IMG/VR virus record: IMGVR_UViG_3300038954_000288
Location: 1-27,477 of that record
DNA length: 27,477 bases
Source of the DNA: a virus
Direction: 5' to 3' (one strand)
In this document: positions 14,374 to 23,195 of the stretch, piece by piece
Numbering within the stretch: position 1 is the first letter of the stretch
Layout of the letters: each line of letters opens with the position of its first letter
The notes under the pieces: model-generated
The model's database searches: none
What the model was told of the DNA's origin: nothing
What the model saw: the letters and a program-made list of their open reading frames with translations, nothing else
Position numbers and translations under genes: made by a program

Positions 14374-14862
14374 TTACGGCTCACCGTCAACGTCGGTGAC
14401 GTTCGGATTCCACTCGCTAAGCGTCGACTTCGAGTCGTATTCGAGGATCGCCTTGACCACGACGTCGATCGATGCCTGCGAGGTGTCGGTGTGGAAGCGC
14501 GGCTTGATGTAGCGCTCCGTGCCGAAGCATCCGACGAGCTGGAGGTAGTCGCCCTCGTAGTTGCTCGCCCCTTCGACGAGAAGGTGCCCGAAGCCGTCCG
14601 TCTCGAACTCCACCGTCTGCTGCTCCGGCAGGTACTTCTCTTCGGCGATCTCGCTGAACGCGTCGGCGTCGCCGTCGTCGCTCGATTCGAGAATCTGCAC
14701 GTAGGTGACCTGCGTGGTCAGCGCCGGCGGGTCGATGGCGAGCGTGACACTCCGCGCGCCCTTCGTGTCGAGAGCGATCGAGCCGTCGTCGTCGCCGGTA
14801 GAGTCCAGCGTGACGGTCCCGAGGTTCACGACAAGGATTCTGTTCGCAATATCCCTCTGCAT
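14374..14862 (-). CDS. Putative head decoration or completion protein
   Basis: This 162-residue protein starts 12 bases after the capsid stop, behind a strong AGGAGGG site. It is rich in beta-strand-like, Thr/Val/Asp-containing sequence (ILVVNLGTVTLDST, ARSVTLAIDP, HLLVEGASNYEGDYLQLVG) and is acidic. No membrane segment, Cys motif or known family is recognised. Its place just after the major capsid gene and just before a transcription terminator suggests that it is made at high level with the capsid, as decoration (cement) proteins are. Placement, not sequence, carries this call; a fold comparison could decide it. Confidence 0.55.
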   Translation of the reverse strand: MQRDIANRILVVNLGTVTLDSTGDDDGSIALDTKGARSVTLAIDPPALTTQVTYVQILESSDDGDADAFSEIAEEKYLPEQQTVEFETDGFGHLLVEGASNYEGDYLQLVGCFGTERYIKPRFHTDTSQASIDVVVKAILEYDSKSTLSEWNPNVTDVDGEP

Positions 14863-14874
14863 GTCAGCCCTCCT

Positions 14875-16170
14875 TTAGCTGGCCTGAACGTCAAGCACCT
14901 TGAGCGCCTGATAGTTCGTGACCGCGCCGCCGACGCGCTTCGTGGTGTAGAACTTCACGTAGCGCTTGTCGGTGTACGGATCGCGGAGAACGCGGATGCC
15001 GATGCGATCGACGACCGTGTATCCCTCTTGGAAGTTGCCGTAAATGGCGATGTTGTTGCCCTCGGCGATGGTCGCGTCCATGTCGCCCGCGAAGCGAACT
15101 GGACGGCCGAGAAGCTGCATGTCGACGCCGCTGAACAGCAGCATCGGGTTGAGCAGGTACTGGTTGTCCGAATCCTTGAGCTGCATGATCTCGGCCCACA
15201 CCTTGCGGTGCATCATCCACAGCGCGTTCGACTGGTACTCTTCGAGCAGATCGCTCTGCACGTCGATGAAGTCGTCCGCTGCGATGGTGCCGACGCTCGC
15301 CGTGTCGCGGTGTTCGAGTTTCCAGCGCTCGTACTCTCCCTGCGTGGTCCACGACTCGTAGTCGAGGATGCCGCGCGGTTTCTTGATCCCGTTGCCGGTC
15401 ACGAACGCCTCGTTCTCGGCACGGGCGAACTTCATCGCGACCTTTTCCTGCAGCCACGATTCGAGATTGATCGACACATCATCGAGCGCCTTCGTGGAAA
15501 TCCTCGGCTCGGCGTACTGCTCGTGCGTCGGGATTTCGAGTTCGGCGACCTTCGGGGTCTCGGTTTTCGGTCGGCTGTCGACCTCGGCGACCCAGCCGCT
15601 CGTCGGCTCGGTGTCGTCGATGATGATGCTCACCGCTTCGCGCGCGGTACTGATCACGTTCGCGACCTGCCGGACCGGCGACGTCTCGAAGATGCGGCCG
15701 CTGATGAAGCGTACCGGATCGATCGGGGCGAGGAAGCCGCCGTCGGGATTCGAGCCGACGAGGCCAGCCTTGATGATGAGCTTGTCGACCGCCTTCTCGT
15801 CGGTATTCAGCCCATGGAACTCCAAGAGCTGTTCGGCGTTCTTGCGCTCGGTCTCCTCGTCGATGCCCTCGCGGCTACGCATGTACTTCACGAACGCGCT
15901 ACGGTACTCCGGGTCGGAGTGCAGTTCGTCGCTCTTGCCGTTGTCCGGCATGCGAGCCATGAGGTTTTCGAGCGCCTTACGCTCTTCCTCTTCGGCACGA
16001 ATGGCGTCTGCCTGTGCCTGAATCTTCTCGGAAAGTTCGACGAACTCGCCTTTCATCGCCTCAACGCCTTCGTCGGTCGATTTGCCCTTCTCTTCGAGGG
16101 AGTCGAGCCGCTTCTGCGTCTTCGTGACAAGTTCGGTGACCTTCTCTTTGAGTTCTACGATTTCGCTCAT
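14875..16170 (-). CDS. Major capsid protein (HK97 fold)
   Basis: This 431-residue protein builds the icosahedral shell. Residues 1-75 are a Lys/Glu-rich coiled coil (VELKEKVTELVTKTQKRLDS) that corresponds to the HK97 delta domain, normally removed by the prohead protease. The mature domain appears to begin near GLVGSNPDGGFLAPID. SPVRQVANVISTAREAVSI, EIPTHEQYAEPRIST and AENEAFVTGNGIKKPRGIL are typical of the family's A and P domains and E-loop flanks. The exact cleavage point cannot be read directly. It follows the protease by an ATGA overlap and has AGGAGGG ahead of the next gene. No separate scaffold gene is visible between protease and capsid. Confidence 0.95.
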   Translation of the reverse strand: MSEIVELKEKVTELVTKTQKRLDSLEEKGKSTDEGVEAMKGEFVELSEKIQAQADAIRAEEEERKALENLMARMPDNGKSDELHSDPEYRSAFVKYMRSREGIDEETERKNAEQLLEFHGLNTDEKAVDKLIIKAGLVGSNPDGGFLAPIDPVRFISGRIFETSPVRQVANVISTAREAVSIIIDDTEPTSGWVAEVDSRPKTETPKVAELEIPTHEQYAEPRISTKALDDVSINLESWLQEKVAMKFARAENEAFVTGNGIKKPRGILDYESWTTQGEYERWKLEHRDTASVGTIAADDFIDVQSDLLEEYQSNALWMMHRKVWAEIMQLKDSDNQYLLNPMLLFSGVDMQLLGRPVRFAGDMDATIAEGNNIAIYGNFQEGYTVVDRIGIRVLRDPYTDKRYVKFYTTKRVGGAVTNYQALKVLDVQAS

Positions 16171-17429
16171 CGCAATGCTCCTTCGATGGTTTCGATGATC
16201 GAGCCGATGGACTTTGCGACGTCTTCCTCGTCTTCGTCCATGGCGCGCTCGGCTCCGAGCAGATCAGCTATCGTGCCGTTCCGCGCGGTGTCGGCTTCAA
16301 GCAGTCCCATGAACTCGCTCATCGCATCCTCGTTGAATGCGTCCTCGCGACCGATGACGTCTCGCATCGTGTCGACCGCTTCGCTCTTCGCGTCTAGCAG
16401 TCCGCGCACTTCCGCAGCAACGTCCTCGTTAGTCTGCTTCTCGCCAGCCAGCATACGCACCAGCCTCTTGATTTCGTCTCCGGTGGACGGCTTGCCCGTG
16501 TTGGGCGAGGCAAGGTCAACTATCGTGTCGACCGCATCCCGGCTCAACTTCTCATGCCCGATGATATACCCGCGCAGCGATTTCGGCAATGCTACGAGTT
16601 CTGACCATGACCAGACGCCGCGCGCGATGGGAGACGGACGTCCGATTCGGTCACGGTAGAGCAAGTTCAGCTTCACTTCGATTTCGGCCTGTTCCAATTC
16701 GCCGATCTGCGATCGGTCGCGCACGTACTCCGCGACCGCCTTGATAATCGCCTCCTGCGTCTCGTCTTGCTCTTCGAGCGACCGTACCATCGTTACGCGG
16801 GCGCGCGCGTTCATCGGCTCGTCGACGAGCGAAGTTTCCCATAGCTTCGCCCTCTTGAAAACGCGCACCCCTTCGACCATCTCAACGTCCTCCATCTCCG
16901 CAGAGAAGCCGACCGAGAAGTCGGAGAGAACGCCCTGTCGAGCGAGCGCGTAGGCTTCGCGCCCCTCAGCAACGAGCAGGTTGATCTCGGCGACGCCGTA
17001 GAGTCCTTTGTCGTCCTCTTCGAGCTTCTGCGGATCGAAGCCGCCTATGAGACTGTAGTGCTGACGCTTGAGCCGAAGCGGCCGCTTGTTCTGCACGAGT
17101 TCCGCGACCGAGTCGGCGAACGCGCCGCGTACGAAACGGTCGTTCGCTCGGTCGGTGTCCCACGTCGCAAGGTAGCCCTCTACGATTCCGACCGGAACCT
17201 CCTGTCCGTCTTCGCGGATCTGCTTCTCTTCGTACGCCTTCTCGACGTGCCCTATGGCGATCTTCTCTCGGATCATGTCTCCGCTCCTTTGACGGTTCTC
17301 CCATTGCGTCCGGCAGACAGCGAACCGCTGTCCGCTATCCGGGTACTCTTCGTTCATCGTATCGTCGCCCATGCAACGATCGAGAAAGTCGTCTCGTGAT
17401 TCTCCGCTCGTCGGTTTCGGTATCGGCAT
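16167..17429 (-). CDS. Prohead protease with N-terminal motif and long C-terminal extension
   Basis: This 420-residue protein holds an HK97-type prohead protease (peptidase family U35) at about residues 50-215: GYLATWDTDRANDRFVRGAF, the catalytic His in RLKRQHY (H124), the catalytic Ser in DFSVGF (S172) and LWETSLVDEPMN (197-207). The first 50 residues form a Cys-containing motif (PKPTSGESRDDFLDRCM ... RFAVCRTQWEN) that I know from head genes of other phages. The final 200 residues are acidic and helical and may act as a scaffold, since single-domain proteases are about 200 residues. A strong ribosome site (AAAGGAG) precedes an internal ATG at 17276 (MIREKIAIGHVEK), so a shorter form may also be made. 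It overlaps the capsid gene by ATGA. Confidence 0.9.
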   Translation of the reverse strand: MPIPKPTSGESRDDFLDRCMGDDTMNEEYPDSGQRFAVCRTQWENRQRSGDMIREKIAIGHVEKAYEEKQIREDGQEVPVGIVEGYLATWDTDRANDRFVRGAFADSVAELVQNKRPLRLKRQHYSLIGGFDPQKLEEDDKGLYGVAEINLLVAEGREAYALARQGVLSDFSVGFSAEMEDVEMVEGVRVFKRAKLWETSLVDEPMNARARVTMVRSLEEQDETQEAIIKAVAEYVRDRSQIGELEQAEIEVKLNLLYRDRIGRPSPIARGVWSWSELVALPKSLRGYIIGHEKLSRDAVDTIVDLASPNTGKPSTGDEIKRLVRMLAGEKQTNEDVAAEVRGLLDAKSEAVDTMRDVIGREDAFNEDAMSEFMGLLEADTARNGTIADLLGAERAMDEDEEDVAKSIGSIIETIEGALR

Positions 17430-17432
17430 TGT

Positions 17433-18383
17433 CTACTCCCACACCGCTCGACACTGGCAGTTGATGATCTGCCCCAGCGGCGCGCCGAGCGATCCGTCCA
17501 TCGGTTCTTGCATCAGGTAACCGCCGACTTCGAATGGCTCGTCGGCCGGTTTCGTCTGACCGTGTGCCGCTGCGTGCGCCGGTCGCGTATTGCGAAAGAT
17601 CGCCTCCCAGCGCTTCGTTTGCTGACCGAGGTTTCTTGCCTGTGACCGCATCGTTGCGACCATCCGAGCCTGCGCCTCCGGTGTGACCAATCTATCACGA
17701 AAATCGCTTACGGTGTTCAGTAGCTCACCCTGCCGCACCGAGCTTGGCAGTCGAGCAAGCTTCAGTGCCCGGCGAGCAAGGCGACGCGCTCCAGCAGAAT
17801 CGCCCTCCTCGAACAGTTGGGCAATCCGTTCTACCGAGTTGCCGAGCGGATCGCGTACCGCGAGGATCGCCGTCTTATGCGTCTTGTTAACGGTCCAGTT
17901 GCTTTCGGTCACCGCGATGATCAACCGGTGCTCGCGCATCCGGCCCCGGAGATCGCGGCGTGCGACGCGGTTGCGCTCCTCCGGCGTAAGGTCCGGTTCT
18001 TCGTTCGCTGCTTCGGTCGCGCGCGTCATCATGGTGCGTAGCGTGTTGAGAATCGATGCGGAAGCGGCTCCAATCCGTTCTCCGAATAGCGCGGCGAGCG
18101 CCCCGGCTATCACCGCCATCGTCTCGTCGAACGGGTCGCGCTCCTCTTCGTCTTGCTTGTAAACGCGGTAGTCCACACGCAGAAAGCGCCGGGCGATCTT
18201 TTGATACGTCCGGCGCAGGATCACGTCAAGCTCGGCTTCGGTTTCCGGCGGGATACGAGACGTGCCAGCGGCCCATTCCCCGACGGTCGTATCGGTCCAA
18301 GATCCAAGTTCGCGCTCGAAGACCGTCTGCCCGTAGTCGCGTGCGTCGTCTATGCGCTTGCGCTGTTCACTCGGACTCGCCAT
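17433..18383 (-). CDS. MuF/SPP1 gp7-like minor head protein
   Basis: This 316-residue protein has a mostly helical N-terminal region. Its C-terminal segment is typical of the phage Mu F / SPP1 gp7 domain: NTRPAHAAAHGQ at about residues 265-276, then a Gly/Pro-rich middle, then the terminal INCQCRAVWE with the paired Cys. Members sit next to the portal, are packaged in few copies, and are thought to help head assembly or to travel with the DNA. The gene overlaps the portal gene by 17 bases and ends three bases before the prohead protease, the canonical order. The C-terminal domain carries no toxin-like extension. Confidence 0.85.
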   Translation of the reverse strand: MASPSEQRKRIDDARDYGQTVFERELGSWTDTTVGEWAAGTSRIPPETEAELDVILRRTYQKIARRFLRVDYRVYKQDEEERDPFDETMAVIAGALAALFGERIGAASASILNTLRTMMTRATEAANEEPDLTPEERNRVARRDLRGRMREHRLIIAVTESNWTVNKTHKTAILAVRDPLGNSVERIAQLFEEGDSAGARRLARRALKLARLPSSVRQGELLNTVSDFRDRLVTPEAQARMVATMRSQARNLGQQTKRWEAIFRNTRPAHAAAHGQTKPADEPFEVGGYLMQEPMDGSLGAPLGQIINCQCRAVWE

Positions 18384-19773
18384 CCTCGGCGTCCTCCGCT
18401 ATGCCTTCGGTAGCTCCCGCTTCTTCGTCTTCGAACGGTTCGTCCGGCGGCGCAGTCTCCGGGAACTCCATACCGCTCATACCGCCGACCGGAACGAGTG
18501 TGGACGGTGCCAGCACGTCCTCGCCGTCATCGACCGGATCGTAGCCAGCCATTTCGCGTATCTCGTTCGTCGTCAGCGCGTTCGTCTCGCGCGCGCGTTT
18601 CATGCGTTCGAGATTCCGGCCGCGCAGCGCCTTGATGGTGTTTTCGTTGTAGCTGATCGACTGGCCTTCAAGTTCCGGGAAACGCACAATCAGCGCCGAA
18701 CCGAGTGCGTCTGCGATGTCCTCGAACACGGGGAAAACCGCGCCGTCGTAGAATGCCGTCTGCGCGGTGGTGAAGTTGTTGAACGTCGACGCGTCGTTTG
18801 AAACGAGCGGAAGTGGGATGTTGTAGAACGCGTAGACGGTATCGCGCGCCTCGCGGAGCAGTTCTACGTAGTCCATTTCGCGGTTGCTGATTGCGAGGTC
18901 CAGCTTCTCGACGCGCTCCGGCATGACGAGCGTACCACCGGCCGTGCCGCTGCCGCGCATCGCTTGGAACGCCGTCTGTATGTCGCGCACCGCCTGAGTG
19001 CTGAACCGCTTCGCGTCCTCGGTCGGCATGACGCCGCCCGTGAGTCGTAGCCCGTTCTTGAGTAGCGACGTGTTGTGCCGCTTTCCCTCGACGTTCTGCT
19101 GTACGCTGTAGAGCAGGTGCGCCACCGGCGACTGCCCCCGGAACGGACGGTCGATCGCTTCGTTTCCGAGGATCGGTACGAGTTCGTTCATGCCTCGATC
19201 GTCGATGTAGCGTATACGACCGCCGCGTTCGATGCGCCGATAGACCCTGCGATCCCGGTCGGAGTTCGTATAAAACGCAGACGGAAGGCCGTCGCTGTCG
19301 GTTCGCTGGTCTACGATGTCGAACGGATAAAGCCACGTCCTCGATACCGGTTCTCGCTCGACACGGCCCCGGAGTACGACCCATGCCTCGTTCGTAAGTA
19401 GGTACGATGTCGCAACCTCGTAGAGAAAGCGGCGCTTGGAATAGCCTTCGCTCGATTCGTTCAGGAAACGCACGACCGGCGCGTCCGGGTCGAAGTCTTG
19501 CCCGTCGCTCGTCAGACCGAGTGTGAAACCGGCGATCTGATGCGCGATCCGATGAATGGCTGCGCCGAGCACGTCGCTCTTCAAGTAGAGTCGGTAGGCG
19601 AGAATCGGATGAACGTCAGTGAAGATGCCCGCGCCCCAAATGAGCGCGTACAGGTCGTCGGACGAGCGGACCGTCTCGTTGACCGGCTTGGCTATCGGGT
19701 GAGACTTCTCTACCCATCCGGCTTGCTCGGCGATCGGCCGCAGCCACGAGCCTATTCGTTCGATTGGTCCCAT
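18367..19773 (-). CDS. Portal protein (HK97 family)
   Basis: This 468-residue protein forms the dodecameric channel through which DNA enters and leaves the head. DVLGAAIHRIAHQIAG (about 67-82) is the N-terminal wing helix seen in HK97-type portals. RGQSPVAHLLYSVQQNVEG (212-230) is the conserved GxSP block, followed by NTSLLKNGLRLTGGVM (234-249). FYNIPLPLVSN matches the later conserved region. The last 60 residues are acidic and low in complexity, as is common in this family. Position directly after the large terminase and before a MuF-like gene supports the call. It starts at ATG 19773 after a G-rich ribosome site and ends overlapping the next gene by 17 bases. Confidence 0.93.
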   Translation of the reverse strand: MGPIERIGSWLRPIAEQAGWVEKSHPIAKPVNETVRSSDDLYALIWGAGIFTDVHPILAYRLYLKSDVLGAAIHRIAHQIAGFTLGLTSDGQDFDPDAPVVRFLNESSEGYSKRRFLYEVATSYLLTNEAWVVLRGRVEREPVSRTWLYPFDIVDQRTDSDGLPSAFYTNSDRDRRVYRRIERGGRIRYIDDRGMNELVPILGNEAIDRPFRGQSPVAHLLYSVQQNVEGKRHNTSLLKNGLRLTGGVMPTEDAKRFSTQAVRDIQTAFQAMRGSGTAGGTLVMPERVEKLDLAISNREMDYVELLREARDTVYAFYNIPLPLVSNDASTFNNFTTAQTAFYDGAVFPVFEDIADALGSALIVRFPELEGQSISYNENTIKALRGRNLERMKRARETNALTTNEIREMAGYDPVDDGEDVLAPSTLVPVGGMSGMEFPETAPPDEPFEDEEAGATEGIAEDAEDGESE

Positions 19774-19783
19774 ACGCCCCCCT

Positions 19784-21175
19784 TCAGGCGATCACCCATG
19801 GCACGGATTGTACCACGGCGCTCGGCGAGTAGAAGCATAGCAATAGAGCATCGGCTTTGTCAGGCGAGCGGCCGACGCGCTGAATGAAGTCGTCTTTCTT
19901 CTCAACGGTGCGCCGCCCCTTCGAATCGCGTCGGCCCTCTTTGCGCTCGGTCAGCTCTTCGATGAGTTCGATATCGTCGGGAATGGATACGGTGTCTACG
20001 ATGTTCGCGAAGTCGAACCACATCTCGGCGACGACGTTCGAGTAGTAGTCGCGATTCTGCGCGTTCTGCGCAAAGTTGACTCCGACGACGTTGAAACCCG
20101 CATCTTCGAGAACGTCCGTCACGCCGCCGCCGAGCCCGGTATCGTCGACCTTGATCATCACGTCGCGATCGTCTCCGGCGAACGACATCAGCCGTTCTGC
20201 CGTCTCGGTCGTTCGGCGTTTCTGCCCGTCGGCGTTTTGCTTGTACTCCCGGTAGTCGATGACGGCAAGCCCCTTCCGTTTGTAGAACACGACGCGGTCC
20301 TTGCCGCCGCGCGCGATGTCCGCACCGATCTCGATTGCGCCTTCGTCGTCTACCGTGCGGCGGCTCGCCTCCATCGCCTGACGGATGGTGATGATCGACG
20401 ACTCGCCAAGCCCCTGCGGCATGCCGCGCCAGACGTGGTTGTAGTGAGACCAGTCGCCCGTCTCGTGCGCGTGGCGCTGATCCCGTAGCCGATCGGCTTC
20501 AAGCGTCTCCGGGAAGTAGGGATTCCCGTCGTGGTTGATCTCGATACCGATAGCGCCGTCGCCACGGTGCAGGTGCCACGTCACGACCGTGCCGTCCTCC
20601 ATCGTAGCGGCGAGCTTTTGCTTTCGCGTCTTGAACGAGAGAAAGTAGTCGTAGATCGGGTCACGCTGGTCGATGCGGTTGAACGTGTAGTAGAGCTTCG
20701 ACTTCCGCTTGCGGACCGTCGGCACGAGCACTTCGAGTGATTTCTGCGATACCTGCTGCGCCTCTTCAGTCCACGCTCGGCCGATGTTCGTGGTCGACTT
20801 CACGTGCTGCCCGTTGCGGTAGCCGATCCCGGCAAAGACCATGTGCGCGCCCATTACGTGATCGACGCTGCTCTCGGTCATGTAGTAGCCGGGTATCTGT
20901 AGGGCCTCGATAGATCGGACGATGGAACCGTAGACCGACTCGGCCATCGAGTTCTGCGTCTCTCGTGTGCAGAGGTACGTAGCCTTCTCGTTGCGACCGG
21001 TCATTGCGAAGAAATCCGACATCGCTGTCGTCTTCGCGCCGCCGCGACCACCCCACAGAAAGAAATGGCGCACGTCTTTCGAGTGCGCCTCCTCGTAGAG
21101 CGGCATGAACGCCGGGATTAGTAGACCGTGCAGCCCGCCGTCAGTCGGAGGACTCGTCGCCTTCGTTATCGTCAT
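19784..21175 (-). CDS. terL: Terminase large subunit (packaging ATPase-nuclease)
   Basis: This 463-residue protein is the DNA packaging motor and nuclease that loads the genome into proheads. The ATPase half has the Walker A loop GGRGGAKT (residues 42-49) and a Walker B region GRAWTEEAQQ (132-141) with the catalytic Glu pair. The nuclease half has three acidic clusters of the RNase H-like fold: GADIARGGKD (D286), KVDDTGLGGG (D344/D345) and RSPDKADALL (D439/D442). This layout matches Terminase_3/PBSX-like large subunits in length and order. The ATG at 21175 has GAGG eight bases upstream and lies inside the small-subunit gene. The portal gene follows after ten bases. Confidence 0.95.
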   Translation of the reverse strand: MTITKATSPPTDGGLHGLLIPAFMPLYEEAHSKDVRHFFLWGGRGGAKTTAMSDFFAMTGRNEKATYLCTRETQNSMAESVYGSIVRSIEALQIPGYYMTESSVDHVMGAHMVFAGIGYRNGQHVKSTTNIGRAWTEEAQQVSQKSLEVLVPTVRKRKSKLYYTFNRIDQRDPIYDYFLSFKTRKQKLAATMEDGTVVTWHLHRGDGAIGIEINHDGNPYFPETLEADRLRDQRHAHETGDWSHYNHVWRGMPQGLGESSIITIRQAMEASRRTVDDEGAIEIGADIARGGKDRVVFYKRKGLAVIDYREYKQNADGQKRRTTETAERLMSFAGDDRDVMIKVDDTGLGGGVTDVLEDAGFNVVGVNFAQNAQNRDYYSNVVAEMWFDFANIVDTVSIPDDIELIEELTERKEGRRDSKGRRTVEKKDDFIQRVGRSPDKADALLLCFYSPSAVVQSVPWVIA

Positions 21176-21518
21176 CGGACTCGTCCTCGACTACGCGGAT
21201 CGTCGCCCCAACGTGCAATACGATCGGCGCGTCCATTGCAACATCGCTCTGTACCTTGATTTCCTGCGTGGGCTTCCCGTCGAGCCGATCGTACATGTAC
21301 TTCATGATTGCGACGTCGCCCTTGAGCGCAGCCATCCACATGCGATTCCCGAGCGCGACCTTACGTTCGACCATTTCGCCGTTGAACTTGGCGTCTTTGA
21401 TCTTCGCCTGTTCGCGGAGGATATCTGTTAGACTCTGGCCTTTCTTCGGCCGTCCGTTCGGGTTGCCGCTCTCTCCTGACTTCCATCGTGTTTTCGGTGA
21501 TGGGTTGCTATTCGCCAT
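21141..21518 (-). CDS. DUF5681-type protein, putative terminase small subunit
   Basis: This 125-residue protein begins MANSNPSPKT, followed by WKSGESGNPNGRPKKGQSL (about residues 12-30), the hallmark of DUF5681-type phage proteins that usually precede the large terminase. A helical middle region (MVERKVALGNRMWMAALKGD) and a very acidic C-terminus (DESDDDNEGDE) follow. Its start is separated from the TAGT-like stop by 11 bases; AGAGG is only one base from the ATG, with another purine-rich stretch (GTGGAG) further upstream, so initiation may depend on coupling. It overlaps the large terminase gene by 35 bases. In small terminases the N-terminal region binds DNA at the packaging site; that role is inferred here from position and motif. 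Confidence 0.7.
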   Translation of the reverse strand: MANSNPSPKTRWKSGESGNPNGRPKKGQSLTDILREQAKIKDAKFNGEMVERKVALGNRMWMAALKGDVAIMKYMYDRLDGKPTQEIKVQSDVAMDAPIVLHVGATIRVVEDESDDDNEGDESSD

Positions 21519-21529
21519 ACCTCTACAGT

Positions 21530-22393
21530 TTACTCCACACGCTGCTTTCGGCAACTCTCACGCAGAATCTTCGGAACAGCGTTATTCCAGCGGAGCTGAT
21601 GGTGCAGTCTCGGATGAACAGTTCCCATTGCCCTCACCCTGACAAAGCTCGGACAGTACATGACGCTATAGAACGACTTCACATAGGTCCCGATATCGAG
21701 ATAGATGTCGGTGAGACCTCCGGGGTTGTGCTGCGTCTCCATTTGATTCAGCCGAACGTGATTGATCTGGAAAAACAACTGCCCGCGTGATCCACCAATC
21801 GCATTGGCTGTTACATCTTCATTGATCCTGCCATAGCACTTCCACGGCCGCTCGACGTCACAGAAAAAGCTATTCATTGCCTTACGCTTCACCCACACTT
21901 TCTCGGCCATGTTCGAGGCCGCGCCTCCGAGAAAGTCGCCTGACTGAGCGAACGCTACAGTCGCTATCGACGTCGACTCGAGATATTCTACGACGGCGGT
22001 AAACACATGATCGAGGTTGCGAACAGGGCGATACGTGAATCTGTGCTGTTCGTCGAAACAGTATGCAAAAAACGTGTAGTCGTCGTCGAGCACGAGAAAA
22101 TACCGATACCCAAGATCACGCACGATGCCGAACGCTGCGTTGCGCGCGAAAACGACTCCCCGGTGACTCTGCTCGTTGTCTCCGGAATCGGTAATTTCGG
22201 CTGCTTCTGCTTTATCAAACACGATCACCTGATCGCCATAGGTTTGCCGGTAGAGCTCAACGGCGTCGTCTTCGTTGTCCACAACGAGATATACCGGCCC
22301 CGTATAACCACCTCTTTGCAGAACGCCAAGCGTAGGGATTCGGTTCGGCCGTGCGTGTGTGAGTATCAGAACGCAAAAGTCATTCCTCATCAT
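21530..22393 (-). CDS. TAGT-like glycosyltransferase (possible DNA-base glucosylation)
   Basis: This 287-residue protein opens with NDFCVLILTHARPNRIPTL, a GT-A type start. It has an acidic nucleotide-sugar loop (LVVDNEDDAVELY), the metal-binding LDDDY (residues 102-106), and characteristic later blocks: FAQSGDFLGG, RINEDVTANAIGGSRGQLF, GGLTDIYLDIGTYVKSFYSV and HHQLRWNNAVPKIL. From memory this pattern is that of the TAGT (TET-associated glycosyltransferase) family, described in phage loci that oxidise 5-methylcytosine and then attach sugars to the hydroxymethyl group. No TET/JBP dioxygenase gene is in the window. Two adjacent ATG codons (22393 and 22390) can start it. The gene is coupled to the ParB-like gene and lies just before the terminase genes. 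Family assignment is fairly sure, the DNA substrate is inference. Confidence 0.75.
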   Translation of the reverse strand: MMRNDFCVLILTHARPNRIPTLGVLQRGGYTGPVYLVVDNEDDAVELYRQTYGDQVIVFDKAEAAEITDSGDNEQSHRGVVFARNAAFGIVRDLGYRYFLVLDDDYTFFAYCFDEQHRFTYRPVRNLDHVFTAVVEYLESTSIATVAFAQSGDFLGGAASNMAEKVWVKRKAMNSFFCDVERPWKCYGRINEDVTANAIGGSRGQLFFQINHVRLNQMETQHNPGGLTDIYLDIGTYVKSFYSVMYCPSFVRVRAMGTVHPRLHHQLRWNNAVPKILRESCRKQRVE

Positions 22394-23195
22394 CTGGTGC
22401 GCTCTCTTCGTATAGCGTAGCCATGCGATCGGTCAGCTTCACGAATCCCTGCTCGATCGCTTTCTCGAAATCGATAATCACTAGCGCCGAATCTTCCATC
22501 AGTCGCTGCATCTGCGGCTCTGCGTGAGCGTAGTATTCTGCGATCTGGCTGTAATCGAACACCGTATGCCGCTCTGCAGCACGTCGGAGAAACCGCTTCT
22601 CGTCCTCAGACACCTCGGCGCGCTCAATGGCGTCGAGTAGCGCGTCTCGCTTCTCAGTATCGACCATCTGTTCGAACGACGGTGGCGTTTCCTGCGTCGG
22701 TTCGTAGATCGGCGTTTCGACCTTCCGCGTATACTCTTCGTCGTCCTCGGCGGTACCGTCCAGCGCCGAAACGTCCATCGCGCCCCCGGGTAGCGCAACC
22801 TCCTCCCAATCGACTTCGAGATTCGCCGTGAACTCGGTTAGCCCTTCGATAGTGATTGCGCCGTACTGGCTATTCAGCCGTAGGAGCTTTTGCTTCGCCT
22901 CGGCCTTCGTCTTCGCCTCGACCCACGAGACTGGTACCGGGGGTATCTCTACGCCCTCGCTTTCGAGACGACGCAGCGCTTCGATTCGCCCGTGCCCGTC
23001 GAGACACCATAGACGCTTTCGATTGCGCCAGACGAAAAACGGAAAGCTGAATCCGTAGCGCCGGATGCTGGTAATCATGCGCTGAATGTCATCTTCGTCG
23101 CGATTCTTAAGCGCACCCTGCAGTTCGTCCAGCTCGTGATAGTCGACTGTTGTGGCTCCCTCGCAAGCTATCGTGATTCGTTCCTGCTTACTCAT
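22380..23195 (-). CDS. ParB/sulfiredoxin N-terminal domain protein
   Basis: The start is the ATG at 23195 (MSKQERITI) with GAGGG five bases upstream, giving 271 residues; a 22-residue upstream extension overlaps the lipase gene and is rejected. Residues about 15-120 match a ParB-type domain: a proposed partner helix (DIQRMITSIRRYGFSFPFFV), then WCLDGHGRIEALRRL (64-78) with the GHxR signature. RLNSQYGAITIEGL follows, as in phage ParB-like proteins. The C-terminal half is acidic and helical and not recognised. Phage proteins of this class are usually not partition proteins; some are nucleases or accompany DNA modification genes. This one ends 14 bases inside the TAGT-like glycosyltransferase gene, and that coupling supports a link to DNA modification. 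Function is inference. Confidence 0.82.
   Translation of the reverse strand: MSKQERITIACEGATTVDYHELDELQGALKNRDEDDIQRMITSIRRYGFSFPFFVWRNRKRLWCLDGHGRIEALRRLESEGVEIPPVPVSWVEAKTKAEAKQKLLRLNSQYGAITIEGLTEFTANLEVDWEEVALPGGAMDVSALDGTAEDDEEYTRKVETPIYEPTQETPPSFEQMVDTEKRDALLDAIERAEVSEDEKRFLRRAAERHTVFDYSQIAEYYAHAEPQMQRLMEDSALVIIDFEKAIEQGFVKLTDRMATLYEESAPDDEE

Noticed and set aside
14251-16659. An 802-codon open frame on the plus strand across the capsid and head genes
   Set aside because: It is antisense to the capsid and neighbouring genes, which have clear motifs, starts and ribosome sites. Its sequence is Arg/Val/Leu/Asp-biased, as expected from the complement of GC-rich coding DNA.
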